Positions 1-7,608 of a stretch of 64,000 nt of DNA are shown one piece after another. Positions within the stretch are counted from its first letter, which is position 1, and each line of letters opens with the position of its first letter. Where the stretch lies: NCBI RefSeq assembly GCF_000377665.1, contig NZ_KB898655.1:715-64714 (forward strand), read 5' to 3'. The translations under genes and the position numbers were made by a program. This DNA is from Vreelandella zhanjiangensis DSM 21076 (GTDB taxonomy: Bacteria; Pseudomonadota; Gammaproteobacteria; Pseudomonadales; Halomonadaceae). The notes beneath the pieces were generated by a model, which saw only the letters and a list, made by a program, of their open reading frames with translations, was not told the origin of the DNA and searched no databases.

Positions 1-140
1 CATCTGCATCGCCATCGGCGTCTGCATCACCATCCGCATCTGCATCGGCGTCTGCATCGCCATCGGCGTCTGCATCACCATCTGCATCTGCATCGGCGTC
101 TGCATCACCATCAGCATCTGCGTCTGCGTCACCATCGTCT
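1..140. repeat. Coding tandem repeat (48-bp period) in the adhesin
   Basis: The 16-mer catcggcgtctgcatc occurs at 13, 43, 61 and 91, i.e. spacings 30/18/30, so the higher-order unit is 48 bp (16 codons). It is built from six-base sub-units that encode Asp-Ala or Asp-Gly on the minus strand. All units keep the reading frame. Such arrays expand and contract by slippage, so copy number may differ between strains. Confidence 0.85.
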
Positions 141-655
141 GGATCCATTGGTTCGCCGGCGTCTGGTTCATCACCATCGTCGATGCCACCACCGGCTCCA
201 GGCTCTTCGTTATCAGGAGGATTAGAATCGGAACTAGAACCAGAAGAATTGCTGGCTGCAATGGCTGCGCCCAATACGCCTAAGCCACCGAGGGCAAATA
301 CCCACGGAGAGACATCGCCAGCAGCCACTAACCCTTCTTCATTAATTTCAGCGAAGGCGAAATGCGACCAAGGTGATTGATACTGTCCTAACCAGAGTAC
401 TCCGTTGGAATCCTCTAGTATCAGCTCGCTACGTACGCCATCGGTGACAACAAAGAAATCAGCAATAACAATCTGCTCACCTGATTTGAGTACAATAACC
501 AGATCCATACCCGACTGGTTAAATGACGCAATTTCTTCAGGACCAACCGATATTTTTACAGCGCTGGGAGATTGCAGCGCTATAACGTCATTTGCTTGTT
601 GTTGCGTGACGTTGCCATTAGCTTTTTCTGTAATAACTATCGCTTGGTTAGCCAT
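1..655 (-). CDS. Giant BapA-type adhesin, N-terminal part (runs off the left edge)
   Basis: Partial gene read leftwards from an ATG at 655, preceded by AAGGTG about six bases upstream. Only 218 residues are present. Residues about 22-92 match the BapA-prefix-like domain of large type I-secreted biofilm adhesins: PSAVKISVGPEEIAS, DLVIVLKSGEQIVIADFFV and LEDSNGVLWLGQYQ are recognisable. A hydrophobic stretch follows at about 118-135, then a Ser/Gly-rich linker. From about residue 170 to the edge the chain is almost entirely Asp alternating with Ala or Gly, coded by a 48-bp repeat. In this family such a head precedes many Ig-like repeats and a C-terminal RTX secretion signal, neither of which is visible here. 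Likely role: surface retention and biofilm formation. The start and domain call are firm; total size and export route are inference. Confidence 0.8.
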   Translation of the reverse strand, partial: MANQAIVITEKANGNVTQQQANDVIALQSPSAVKISVGPEEIASFNQSGMDLVIVLKSGEQIVIADFFVVTDGVRSELILEDSNGVLWLGQYQSPWSHFAFAEINEEGLVAAGDVSPWVFALGGLGVLGAAIAASNSSGSSSDSNPPDNEEPGAGGGIDDGDEPDAGEPMDPDDGDADADADGDADADADADGDADADGDADADADADGDADADGDAD

Positions 656-724
656 GTTTCACCTTCTCGTTTCTATGTACGGTCCCTGGAGCCACAAGAG
701 CCTGCGAGCCTGGACAGTTTTAAC

Positions 725-767
725 TAGCGACACCACATCGCTAATGCTCTTTTACAAGCATTAGCGA
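725..767 (-). promoter_or_regulatory. Competing inverted repeats in the adhesin leader
   Basis: TCGCTAATGCT (738-748) and AGCATTAGCGA (757-767) form a perfect 11-bp inverted repeat with an 8-base loop. The inner arm TCGCTA (738-743) can instead pair with TAGCGA at 725-730. On the minus strand this lies 70-112 bases before the adhesin start. It could be an operator, a terminator or a leader hairpin with two exclusive folds. No T-tract follows the main stem. Function is unknown. Confidence 0.4.
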
Positions 768-917
768 CATGAATTCGATCTTTTAAAATTATTCTTTTCA
801 TCAAACGCTTACGCTTTAAAATCATCAAAGCTCATGCTATTCATCTTGATATTCATAGCGGGTTATCAGCCAATAGAAAGAAATCATTCCAGCTCAATGG
901 CTTTAATTCTTGTAACG

Positions 918-1688
918 CTAAGATCTTTCTTTCAAGACAATGTTGACTCGACGATTTTCCGCTAAACATGAAATGAGCTGCGGTCTTGGCATATTGTCAG
1001 CACAGGATACGATTGGCTCGTTTTCGCCTCGCCCTTCATAAGTAATCCACTGCTGTGAAACACCCCCTTCTATTAAAGCAATAGAAACAGCCCGAGCTCT
1101 TTGTTCAGAAAGATTCAAGTTATAACCAGCATCACCAAGCCGATCGGTATAGCCGATTACTTCAATGGAAGGATTATTGAAATTTTGCAGAACTTCAGCA
1201 GAGAGTTGACGTATAGCGTTTATACCCCCGGGAGAAATATCTGCACTATCAAAGGCAAACAGCAGATCTGCCGATAGAGAAAGTACGTCAGGTTTTACGA
1301 GCGCTGCATACCTGGCACCACACTGGGACCTGCGCCACTCGAAGCTACTAAGCACCTGATTTGAAAAAGAAATCTTATACTGACATACTAAATAGTCGTT
1401 ATCTTCCAAGGGTAAATTGATATTGTAAAACCAATTATTGTCCTGAATACTGGAAGTAGAATCGTTAGGATTGCCGAGTAAATTAACAGTCTGTTCTTTA
1501 GAGAGTCGGCCTACCCCATTTTGCACTTGGGCAATATTAGGAACAGGCAGAAACAACCCGTTGCGAATATAACCTGGCCTTATATCAGCAACTTCCAGAC
1601 TTACATCAGTAAAGTTTTGAGCATGCACATCGGCTACTATTCCGACAAACGCTGCTGCCAATATAATTGGCTTTGCCCACTTGATCAT
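918..1688 (-). CDS. OmpA-family outer-membrane protein with a BamE-like N-domain
   Basis: 256 residues. A signal peptide is clear at 1-23, ending VHA-Q. Residues about 46-125 resemble the SmpA/BamE fold (LSKEQTVNLLGNPND, then NNWFYNINLP). Residues about 138-254 are an OmpA C-terminal, peptidoglycan-binding domain: LLFAFDSADI, IEVIGYTDRLG, LSEQRARAV and ENRRVNIVL are the usual blocks. There is no lipobox, so it is probably periplasmic or outer-membrane associated rather than a lipoprotein. It lies 262 bp upstream of the giant adhesin on the same strand, so a partner role in anchoring or exporting the adhesin is possible, but that is inference from position only. Confidence 0.82.
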   Translation of the reverse strand: MIKWAKPIILAAAFVGIVADVHAQNFTDVSLEVADIRPGYIRNGLFLPVPNIAQVQNGVGRLSKEQTVNLLGNPNDSTSSIQDNNWFYNINLPLEDNDYLVCQYKISFSNQVLSSFEWRRSQCGARYAALVKPDVLSLSADLLFAFDSADISPGGINAIRQLSAEVLQNFNNPSIEVIGYTDRLGDAGYNLNLSEQRARAVSIALIEGGVSQQWITYEGRGENEPIVSCADNMPRPQLISCLAENRRVNIVLKERS

Positions 1689-2340
1689 AACGTCCCCTTT
1701 CTCTCAAAGAATAACGTAATAAAATAAAGGCTTAAGCCAAAAATGCCCAAAAACCTCTTATTAGATTTCTTATCACCCTTACTTTCTATTTTTTTGACAT
1801 AGATCAACATCAACAATATTAATTTAATACAAAAAAAGTAGCATTCAAGAAAAAGAATTAATCCAAATTTATTGTTAATAAGTTCAAAAAAATGAATCCT
1901 GTATCTCACCTTTATTAAAACCTTAATAATTTTTAGCTAAAAAATTAATTAGATTAAGTACTTGTGGCTTTATTTTTATAAAAACCAAAAGTAACAAAAA
2001 GTATCTTTCAAACTTTTAAGCCGAAATGCATGAAAAAAATCTTATGGTAACTTCTAATTAATCGATTCATAGGACAAAAAAAATATTTATTAACAGGCTA
2101 AAAAAAAACACTTAATTACAATTAGACACAGAAAGGAAAAAATACACAGCAATGGCTTTGATCATTGCCAATTAAGCTTTTTAAACCAACAACCTATGAT
2201 TAACATTACTTAATTTGATAGCTTATTAACTAATTTAAAAGCACAAATAGTTATAAGAAAGAGCATAGCTTTTATAAATTGCTTATTGGGAAGTGAATAA
2301 GATTTCGAGGCTTTATCTAGTGGGCTAGGATTAGTAATTA
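1689..2340. other. AT-rich non-coding region upstream of the OmpA-like gene
   Basis: About 650 bp rich in A and T runs, in strong contrast with the GC-rich core genes on the right. Short open frames here are made of Lys, Asn, Ile and Phe, have no good ribosome-binding site and match nothing I recognise. It may be a long regulatory region for the surface genes, a target of an H-NS/MvaT-like silencer, or a decayed acquired segment. Apart from the FNR-like site listed separately I see no defined element. Confidence 0.5.
1794..1807. promoter_or_regulatory. FNR/Anr-like site
   Basis: TTGAC-ATAG-ATCAA differs from the FNR/Anr consensus TTGAT-N4-ATCAA at one base. It lies 106-119 bp before the ATG of the OmpA-like gene. 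In such AT-rich DNA a chance match is possible, so the call is tentative. Confidence 0.3.
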
Positions 2341-2380
2341 GGCCTCAAACAGCGAGAAGATGATGCCTGACAGCTAGCTC

Positions 2381-2631
2381 TCAACAGACCTCTACCTGTT
2401 GAAAAATGGTTAAAAACCTAGCATCCCAGAACAGCATAGTGTTCTGATGAACCAGTCGGAGGAACAAGGAAGGTACAAATAGACGTACGTTGACAGGGAA
2501 CGTAACGCAGGAGAAAAAGCTAGAAAAGATGATGGCGGGTAAGAAAATTATTCAGGGTAGCCCGTTACTCGCTATCAACCTGATAGATTGATAGCGAGCA
2601 CTGACCACCCTGGCGGTGCTAACAACGTTAG
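2381..2631. other. Hairpin-rich intergenic segment of unknown function
   Basis: About 250 bp without a credible frame, less AT-rich than the DNA to its left. It contains several perfect inverted repeats: TCAACAG/CTGTTGA (2381-2402), CAGAACA/TGTTCTG (2427-2446), an 11-bp stem CTCGCTATCAA/TTGATAGCGAG (2568-2598) and GCTAAC/GTTAGC (2617-2631). The last two lie just past the rluB stop and may help end that transcript, though no T-tract follows. The series could also be a structured RNA or remains of a mobile element. I recognise no family. Confidence 0.35.
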
Positions 2632-2650
2632 CTCCTAAATTGACAGGCGA

Positions 2651-3517
2651 TTAACGACGCTTGGGTTTACGCATCGTCTGTACCGGGCGGCGCTTGTTCT
2701 TATCGCGGCTCCAGCGGTTCTTTTCATCCGGCGTAAGCTCAGGCACCTTGCGTGTTTCAAGGTTGGCGAGCGTGGCGAGATCATCGACTTCGTCTTGAGA
2801 AAGCTCGACCCACTCGCCTGCTTTAGCGCGCTTATCGATAAAGATATTACCGTAGCGAACACGCTTCAAGCGGCTCACGGTAAGCTCTTGAGATTCCCAT
2901 AAGCGGCGTACTTCCCGGTTACGACCCTCAAGAATGACAACGTGGAACCAAGTGTTGATGCCTTCACCGCCAAATTCCTGCACATCGGTAAAGCGCGCGG
3001 GGCCATCTTCCAGCATAACGCCATCGACCATCGCCACGATGTGCTCGCGCTTCACCTCGCCCATTACGCGAACCGCATATTCGCGTTCAACCTGGGTAGA
3101 GGGATGCATTAACCGATTGGCAAGCTCCCCATCAGTTGTGAAAAGCAGCAAGCCACTGGTGTTGATATCAAGCCGGCCGATCGCTATCCAGCGCTCACCC
3201 TTCAAGCGGGGCAACCGCTCAAATACCGTACGGCGGCCTTCTGGGTCTTTGCGGGTGCACAGCTCACCTTCTGGCTTGTTGTACATAATGACGCGACGCG
3301 GTGCTTCGTTCTCGGGTCTCAGCGTGACAGGGCGATCATCAAAACTTACCTTATCGCGGTTTTCAACGCGGTCACCCAGCTTGGCTACCTGACTGTTGAC
3401 CTTTACTCGGCCATCAGAAATCGCGGTTTCCATTTCACGCCGTGAGCCTAAGCCTGCTCGAGCAAGCACTTTCTGGAGCTTTTCGCTAACGGGGGGAGTG
3501 TTATTACTCTGAGTCAT
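2651..3517 (-). CDS. rluB: 23S rRNA pseudouridine-2605 synthase RluB
   Basis: 288 residues. An S4 RNA-binding domain occupies about 12-60 ([17 protein letters not shown]). The catalytic RsuA/RluB/RluE/RluF domain follows; the active aspartate lies in [17 protein letters not shown] at about 115-131, and [11 protein letters not shown] is the conserved later motif. A basic tail ends in RKPKRR. The enzyme makes pseudouridine at position 2605 of 23S rRNA. Its start overlaps the end of scpB by 14 bp, so the two are almost certainly co-transcribed, an arrangement seen in many proteobacteria. Confidence 0.93.
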   Translation of the reverse strand: MTQSNNTPPVSEKLQKVLARAGLGSRREMETAISDGRVKVNSQVAKLGDRVENRDKVSFDDRPVTLRPENEAPRRVIMYNKPEGELCTRKDPEGRRTVFERLPRLKGERWIAIGRLDINTSGLLLFTTDGELANRLMHPSTQVEREYAVRVMGEVKREHIVAMVDGVMLEDGPARFTDVQEFGGEGINTWFHVVILEGRNREVRRLWESQELTVSRLKRVRYGNIFIDKRAKAGEWVELSQDEVDDLATLANLETRKVPELTPDEKNRWSRDKNKRRPVQTMRKPKRR

Positions 3518-4316
3518 CGTCTGACCTCATATCATTGGTCTGCGTGCGCGCACTGTCATCATTGGAGCGCTGCGCACGTGCCGCAAGCCGTGCTTCTAAA
3601 TCAGCAAAACTTAGCGGCTGGTTTAACGCCGTCTCGGCGTGGTCGTCGGCTCTCTCAGCCGTCTTGGGTGGCGCATCCTGCACGCTTTCTGGCGCCTCGT
3701 CCAGTGTTTCTTCAGGCTCAGCTGTCTCATCAGCATCAATGTCAGCTAGCGCATCTTGCAGTGTAGGTGAATCAGACTCGTCATTGTCCTCCCAGTTGGC
3801 TAATTCATGCATGGGAGGCAGCGCATCAAGGGTTTTTAGGCCGAAATCGTCCAGAAAGCTTCGCGTGGTGGCATAGACGGCAGGCCGCCCCGGCACATCC
3901 CGATGGCCGACAACCCGAATCCAGCCGCGCTCCATCAAGGTACGCATGATTGAGCTACTCACACTCACCCCGCGTACTTCTTCTATATCACCACGAGTCA
4001 CGGGCTGCCGGTAGGCAATCAATGCCAGCGTTTCAAGCAGCGCACGCGAATAGCGCTGGGGACGCTCATCCCATAACCGCGAAACCCAGTGAGACAGGCG
4101 CGGCCGGATACGCAGTTGGAACCCCGACGCCGTTTCGACCAGCTCCAACGCGCCTTCTTTGTGTCGATCACCAAGACGTGCTAGTGCGTCACGCAACTCT
4201 CGCCTTGCCGGGCATTCGTCATCAAGGAACAGTGTTTCAAGCCGCTCTACTGGCAAAGGCTCGCCAGCCGCGAGCAGCGCGGCTTCAATAATATCGTCTA
4301 AGGTGGTATCCCTCAT
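3504..4316 (-). CDS. scpB: Condensin subunit ScpB
   Basis: 270 residues. ScpB is the winged-helix partner of ScpA and SMC in chromosome condensation. The core is at about 5-160: [37 protein letters not shown] and [15 protein letters not shown] are the standard ScpB blocks. Beyond about residue 165 the chain becomes an acidic, low-complexity tail rich in Glu, Asp, Ala and Ser, a common lineage-specific extension. The start overlaps the scpA stop by four bases (ATGA), which points to translational coupling. Confidence 0.93.
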   Translation of the reverse strand: MRDTTLDDIIEAALLAAGEPLPVERLETLFLDDECPARRELRDALARLGDRHKEGALELVETASGFQLRIRPRLSHWVSRLWDERPQRYSRALLETLALIAYRQPVTRGDIEEVRGVSVSSSIMRTLMERGWIRVVGHRDVPGRPAVYATTRSFLDDFGLKTLDALPPMHELANWEDNDESDSPTLQDALADIDADETAEPEETLDEAPESVQDAPPKTAERADDHAETALNQPLSFADLEARLAARAQRSNDDSARTQTNDMRSDDDSE

Positions 4317-5272
4317 GGTGACTCCTCATCAGGCTCAAAAGCGGGCTCTTCAAAGGAATCGCTGCCGATCTCTCCAGACTCATGACTATCATTTACGGCT
4401 TCGTCGAAAGCAGACTCTTCATCCGCCTGCGTGCCGCTGCGTGCACGAACATGAATCGGTGATAAGGGCGCGTTTTGAACAATTTCAATCATTGCTTCTT
4501 TTGCCAGTTCTAGAATCGCCATAAAGGTAACCACCACCCCAGCCCGCCCTTCTTCCAAGGCAAACAGCGCTTCAAAAGGGGTGTAATGCTCTTCTGTCAG
4601 CTGCTCCATAATTTTAAGCATGCGCTCACGGGTAGACAGCACTTCACGGCTGATTTGGTGGGCCTTAACCAGCTCAGCGCGCTTGAGGATATCGGACAGA
4701 GCGCCCAAGAGTTCATCCAGCTCAACATCGGGATGAATCATTCGGGTCTCAAGCGGCGGCAGGCCTGCCTGCACGCTAAACCAGTCGCGCCCCATACGGG
4801 GCAGCGTATCCAGTGTTTCCGCCGCCGTCTTTAAACGCTCATACTCCTGCAGCCGTCGAATCAGCTCTGCGCGCGGATCTTCTTCGTCGTCACCCTCAGC
4901 TTTAGGAGGGCGGGGAAGCAACGTGCGGGATTTAATTTCCGCCAGCATAGCGGCCATCAGCAGGTATTCACCGGCAAGTTCGATCTCCATGGCTTTCATC
5001 AGCTCTACGTACTCAATGTACTGGTGCGTAATAGCGGCCACGTTGATGGTTAAGATATCTAAATTTTGCCGACGAATAAGGTAAAGCAAGAGATCCAAAG
5101 GCCCTTCGAATGTCTCCAGGAAAACGCGCAAGGCCTCGGGGGGAATGTATAAGTCTTCCGGCAGCTGGGTAATAGGCTCGTCAAATAACCGCCCAAGCGC
5201 TTCCACTACGGGTTCTGCCTCGAGGGTAGCCGTATACTCAGGGTCAGCGATAGTGTTGTGTATCTCACTCAC
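4313..5272 (-). CDS. scpA: Condensin kleisin subunit ScpA
   Basis: 319 residues from a GTG at 5272. ScpA is the kleisin that bridges SMC heads and binds ScpB. The N-terminal block FEGPLDLLLYLIRRQNLDIL at about 54-73 and AGEYLLMAAMLAEIKSRTLLP at about 100-120 identify it. The C-terminal winged helix is near 220-270 (FEALFALEEGRAGVVVTFMAILEL), followed by a Glu/Asp-rich tail. No clear ribosome-binding site precedes the GTG, so the start is less certain than the family. It is first of the scpA-scpB-rluB run, 83 bp after radD. Confidence 0.92.
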   Translation of the reverse strand: MSEIHNTIADPEYTATLEAEPVVEALGRLFDEPITQLPEDLYIPPEALRVFLETFEGPLDLLLYLIRRQNLDILTINVAAITHQYIEYVELMKAMEIELAGEYLLMAAMLAEIKSRTLLPRPPKAEGDDEEDPRAELIRRLQEYERLKTAAETLDTLPRMGRDWFSVQAGLPPLETRMIHPDVELDELLGALSDILKRAELVKAHQISREVLSTRERMLKIMEQLTEEHYTPFEALFALEEGRAGVVVTFMAILELAKEAMIEIVQNAPLSPIHVRARSGTQADEESAFDEAVNDSHESGEIGSDSFEEPAFEPDEESP

Positions 5273-5355
5273 GCAGTAGACATCTCTTGGTCAGTGGGCG
5301 TTGGCAGGCAGTGTAACAAAGTCGGCACTTGACGTTGCGCATGATGCGCGTTGCG

Positions 5356-7116
5356 TTAGCCTGCTTCGGTGGCTTTACGATAGCGTCCCTCATAGTCGAA
5401 GAGCTTGTCGCGAATCTGAAAATGTCGGCCTACCTTACGTCCGACTACAAAATCTGGAGGGCGCAAGCGGCGCTGCTCGCTAATAACGTCTTCTGGCTTG
5501 ATGGGTTGCCAGGGCGTACCCGGAGCGCGCAAATGCCGACGCAAAAAGGCAGCATAAAAGGCACGCCGCTGGGCGGGGGTTTCCAGGGCAAACCACTCGG
5601 AAAGCGTTGTGCCATCCTCATCGTGATAAGTCACTTTCAGGCGTGGTAACCCCCGCCCATTGATGGTTGACTCCAGCTGCATTCCGCTTACCCGTAATAC
5701 CCGGGCATCTTTTAATCTGAGTGCGTCTTTAAGCTTGTCATCGGCATCCACCAATAGCTGTTCGCAGCCGTGGCAGCGGCGTGCCGCAATATCATTCTCA
5801 GCGCCACAGTTATCGCAAACCTTGAAGCGAAAGCGAAAGTCACACTGGTGCTGCTTGCCTTTCTCATCTTCCAGCAGCCCCTGGCAGCGGCGACCAAAAT
5901 GCTCGATAACCAGTTCACCGTCGCGCTTGCCCCAAAACAGATTAGCGTGGCCGCAGGCCGGGCATTCCACCTGCACCGGCTCATTATCCCCCGCCGGTTT
6001 CGGCTCGCCTACTTCCGGCGCGTAAAGATCCCAGGGGTTACCCGCGTAATCCAAAATCAGACAGTCCTGTTTCCCCGGTGAAAGCCGAAGCCCTCGGCCG
6101 GCAATCTGTTGATACAGGCTTACTGATTCCGTCGGCCGGAGCATTGCAATCAAATCCACATGCGGCGCATCAAAGCCGGTGGTCAGCACCGAGACATTGA
6201 CTAAGTATTTAAGCACGCACGCCTTAAAGGCATTAATCAGCTGAGTACGCTCTGCCGACGGCGTAGCCCCGGTAATCAGCGCCGCCTGGTCGGCAGGTAA
6301 ATACCCCATAATTTCTTCGGCATGAGCGATGGTTGCTGCAAATATCATCACCCCATGCCGCTCAGCGGCACGCTCAACAATCTGGCTGATAATCATGGGC
6401 GTGGCGCGATTGCCTGCCACGACTCGATTTAGCTCTGCTTCGCGATAATAGCCATTTTCAGCAGGCGCCAGCATGGAAAAATCATATCCTTCGATCGCCA
6501 TATCCAGACGTTTGGGTTCGGCAAGATAGCCTTGCTTTACCATCAAGCGCAGCGGCTGTTCAAACACGCAGTCACGAAAAAAGCTCGCGTCACTGCCGCG
6601 TACCATGCCGTGGTAATGACGGTGGTAGATAAATCCCTGGCCCAGCCGGTAAGGCGTCGCGGTCAGCCCTAGCACTTTCAGATTAACGTTTTGTGCCCGT
6701 AGGTGATCGATCACCTGACGGTAGCTGGCATCTTTATCAAGCGATACGCGGTGGCATTCATCAATGACTAGCAGAGTGAAGCCTTCGTCATTGAACGACT
6801 CAAGGTTACGCACGACCGATTGCACCGAGCCAAAAACCACCTGACGCGACGCTTCCTTGCGCTTCAACCCCGCGCTGAAGATATCGGCCTTTAGACCATA
6901 GGCCTGATACTTGGCGTGATTCTGCTCCACCAGTTCGCGTACATGAGCCAGTACCAATACGCGGCCTCTCGCCAACCGGGCAAGCTCAGCAATGACCAGT
7001 GATTTTCCGCTTCCCGTGGGCAACACCACCACCGCGGGTTCGCTAGACGCGCGAAAATGCGTAACGACACGTTTAACCGCATCTGTTTGGTATGGGCGTA
7101 AAGCAGGTGGCGGCAT
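5356..7116 (-). CDS. radD: RadD-type DNA repair helicase
   Basis: 586 residues, the same length as E. coli RadD (YejH). It is a superfamily 2 ATPase linked to RecA-mediated strand exchange and double-strand break tolerance. Walker A is LPTGSGKSL at 32-40, the DECH box is near 137 (VIDECHRVS), motif III is [10 protein letters not shown], and the C-lobe carries [13 protein letters not shown] and [13 protein letters not shown]. The C-terminal third holds the RadD-specific zinc cysteines ([30 protein letters not shown]). The start has GGAG seven to eight bases upstream. Confidence 0.93.
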   Translation of the reverse strand: MPPPALRPYQTDAVKRVVTHFRASSEPAVVVLPTGSGKSLVIAELARLARGRVLVLAHVRELVEQNHAKYQAYGLKADIFSAGLKRKEASRQVVFGSVQSVVRNLESFNDEGFTLLVIDECHRVSLDKDASYRQVIDHLRAQNVNLKVLGLTATPYRLGQGFIYHRHYHGMVRGSDASFFRDCVFEQPLRLMVKQGYLAEPKRLDMAIEGYDFSMLAPAENGYYREAELNRVVAGNRATPMIISQIVERAAERHGVMIFAATIAHAEEIMGYLPADQAALITGATPSAERTQLINAFKACVLKYLVNVSVLTTGFDAPHVDLIAMLRPTESVSLYQQIAGRGLRLSPGKQDCLILDYAGNPWDLYAPEVGEPKPAGDNEPVQVECPACGHANLFWGKRDGELVIEHFGRRCQGLLEDEKGKQHQCDFRFRFKVCDNCGAENDIAARRCHGCEQLLVDADDKLKDALRLKDARVLRVSGMQLESTINGRGLPRLKVTYHDEDGTTLSEWFALETPAQRRAFYAAFLRRHLRAPGTPWQPIKPEDVISEQRRLRPPDFVVGRKVGRHFQIRDKLFDYEGRYRKATEAG

Positions 7117-7254
7117 GCGACTCCAATGGCCAGAAATTTAATTAGCAGGCTATAGAACTATTTGGCTTATTACCTATCAAAGCTATTAACACGCTTATTA
7201 ATAGCCATCTTTTATTGTCACGACGATGGCGTATCCCCTAACGGAGGAATCCTT

Positions 7255-7476
7255 ATGAAAGCGAACGATCATTTCCGTTCTGAATGCCCAGAATGCAACA
7301 GCCGCTTAAAACGCCTTCCCGCTACACGTCGCGATAAAAGTCATGTGTACTGCATGGACTGTGGACATGACTTTGGTCGCTATGCGTTCTTGATTGAGCG
7401 TTATCGCCATGAGCTTGAAACGCTTGAGCTACGCCTTAACACGCCCCTAAATACTCAAACGGCATCTGGCCAATAG
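7255..7476 (+). CDS. Small zinc-ribbon protein
   Basis: 73 residues starting at the ATG at 7255, which has CGGAGGA ten bases before it; earlier in-frame ATGs lack such a site. Two CxxC pairs, CPECN and CMDCG, are about 20 residues apart and form a likely zinc ribbon, followed by a charged helical tail (FLIERYRHELETLELRL). I do not recognise a named family. It lies alone between the divergent radD start and the purL 3' end, so context says little. It may bind nucleic acid or protein. Confidence 0.7.
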   Translation: MKANDHFRSECPECNSRLKRLPATRRDKSHVYCMDCGHDFGRYAFLIERYRHELETLELRLNTPLNTQTASGQ

Positions 7477-7549
7477 TACGCCAGACACTGCCACTATACA
7501 TTTCAGGAAATGAAGAGCAGTTGAGAACAGTTTAAGAGTAGCGTTAGCC

Positions 7550-7577
7550 ATAACGGCGGCCCAAGGGCCGCCGTTAT
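7550..7577. terminator. GC-rich hairpin between convergent genes
   Basis: ATAACGGCGGCCC and GGGCCGCCGTTAT are perfect complements 2 bases apart, giving a 12-13-bp stem. It lies between the zinc-ribbon gene and the purL stop. There is no T-run on either side, so termination is probable from position but not classical. Confidence 0.55.
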
Positions 7578-7608
7578 GCGTTGTTAATGGCTTACACGTT
7601 GTCGAGGA

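Noticed and set aside
1..140. Regular short repeats at the left edge, considered as a CRISPR or satellite array
   Set aside because: All units are multiples of three, stay in frame with the adhesin start at 655 and encode Asp-Ala/Gly; there are no unique spacers.
1685..1909. 74-codon frame on the minus strand
   Set aside because: Composition is just that of AT-rich DNA, no ribosome-binding site, no recognisable domain, and it would overlap the OmpA-like start.
2381..2631. Group II intron end or integron attC site
   Set aside because: No domain V motif, no maturase, and no RYYYAAC/GTTRRRY pair with the right layout.
7542..7556. CGTTAGCCATAACGG repeated exactly at 23892-23906
   Set aside because: A 15-base match between two places in 64 kb is expected by chance; contexts differ.
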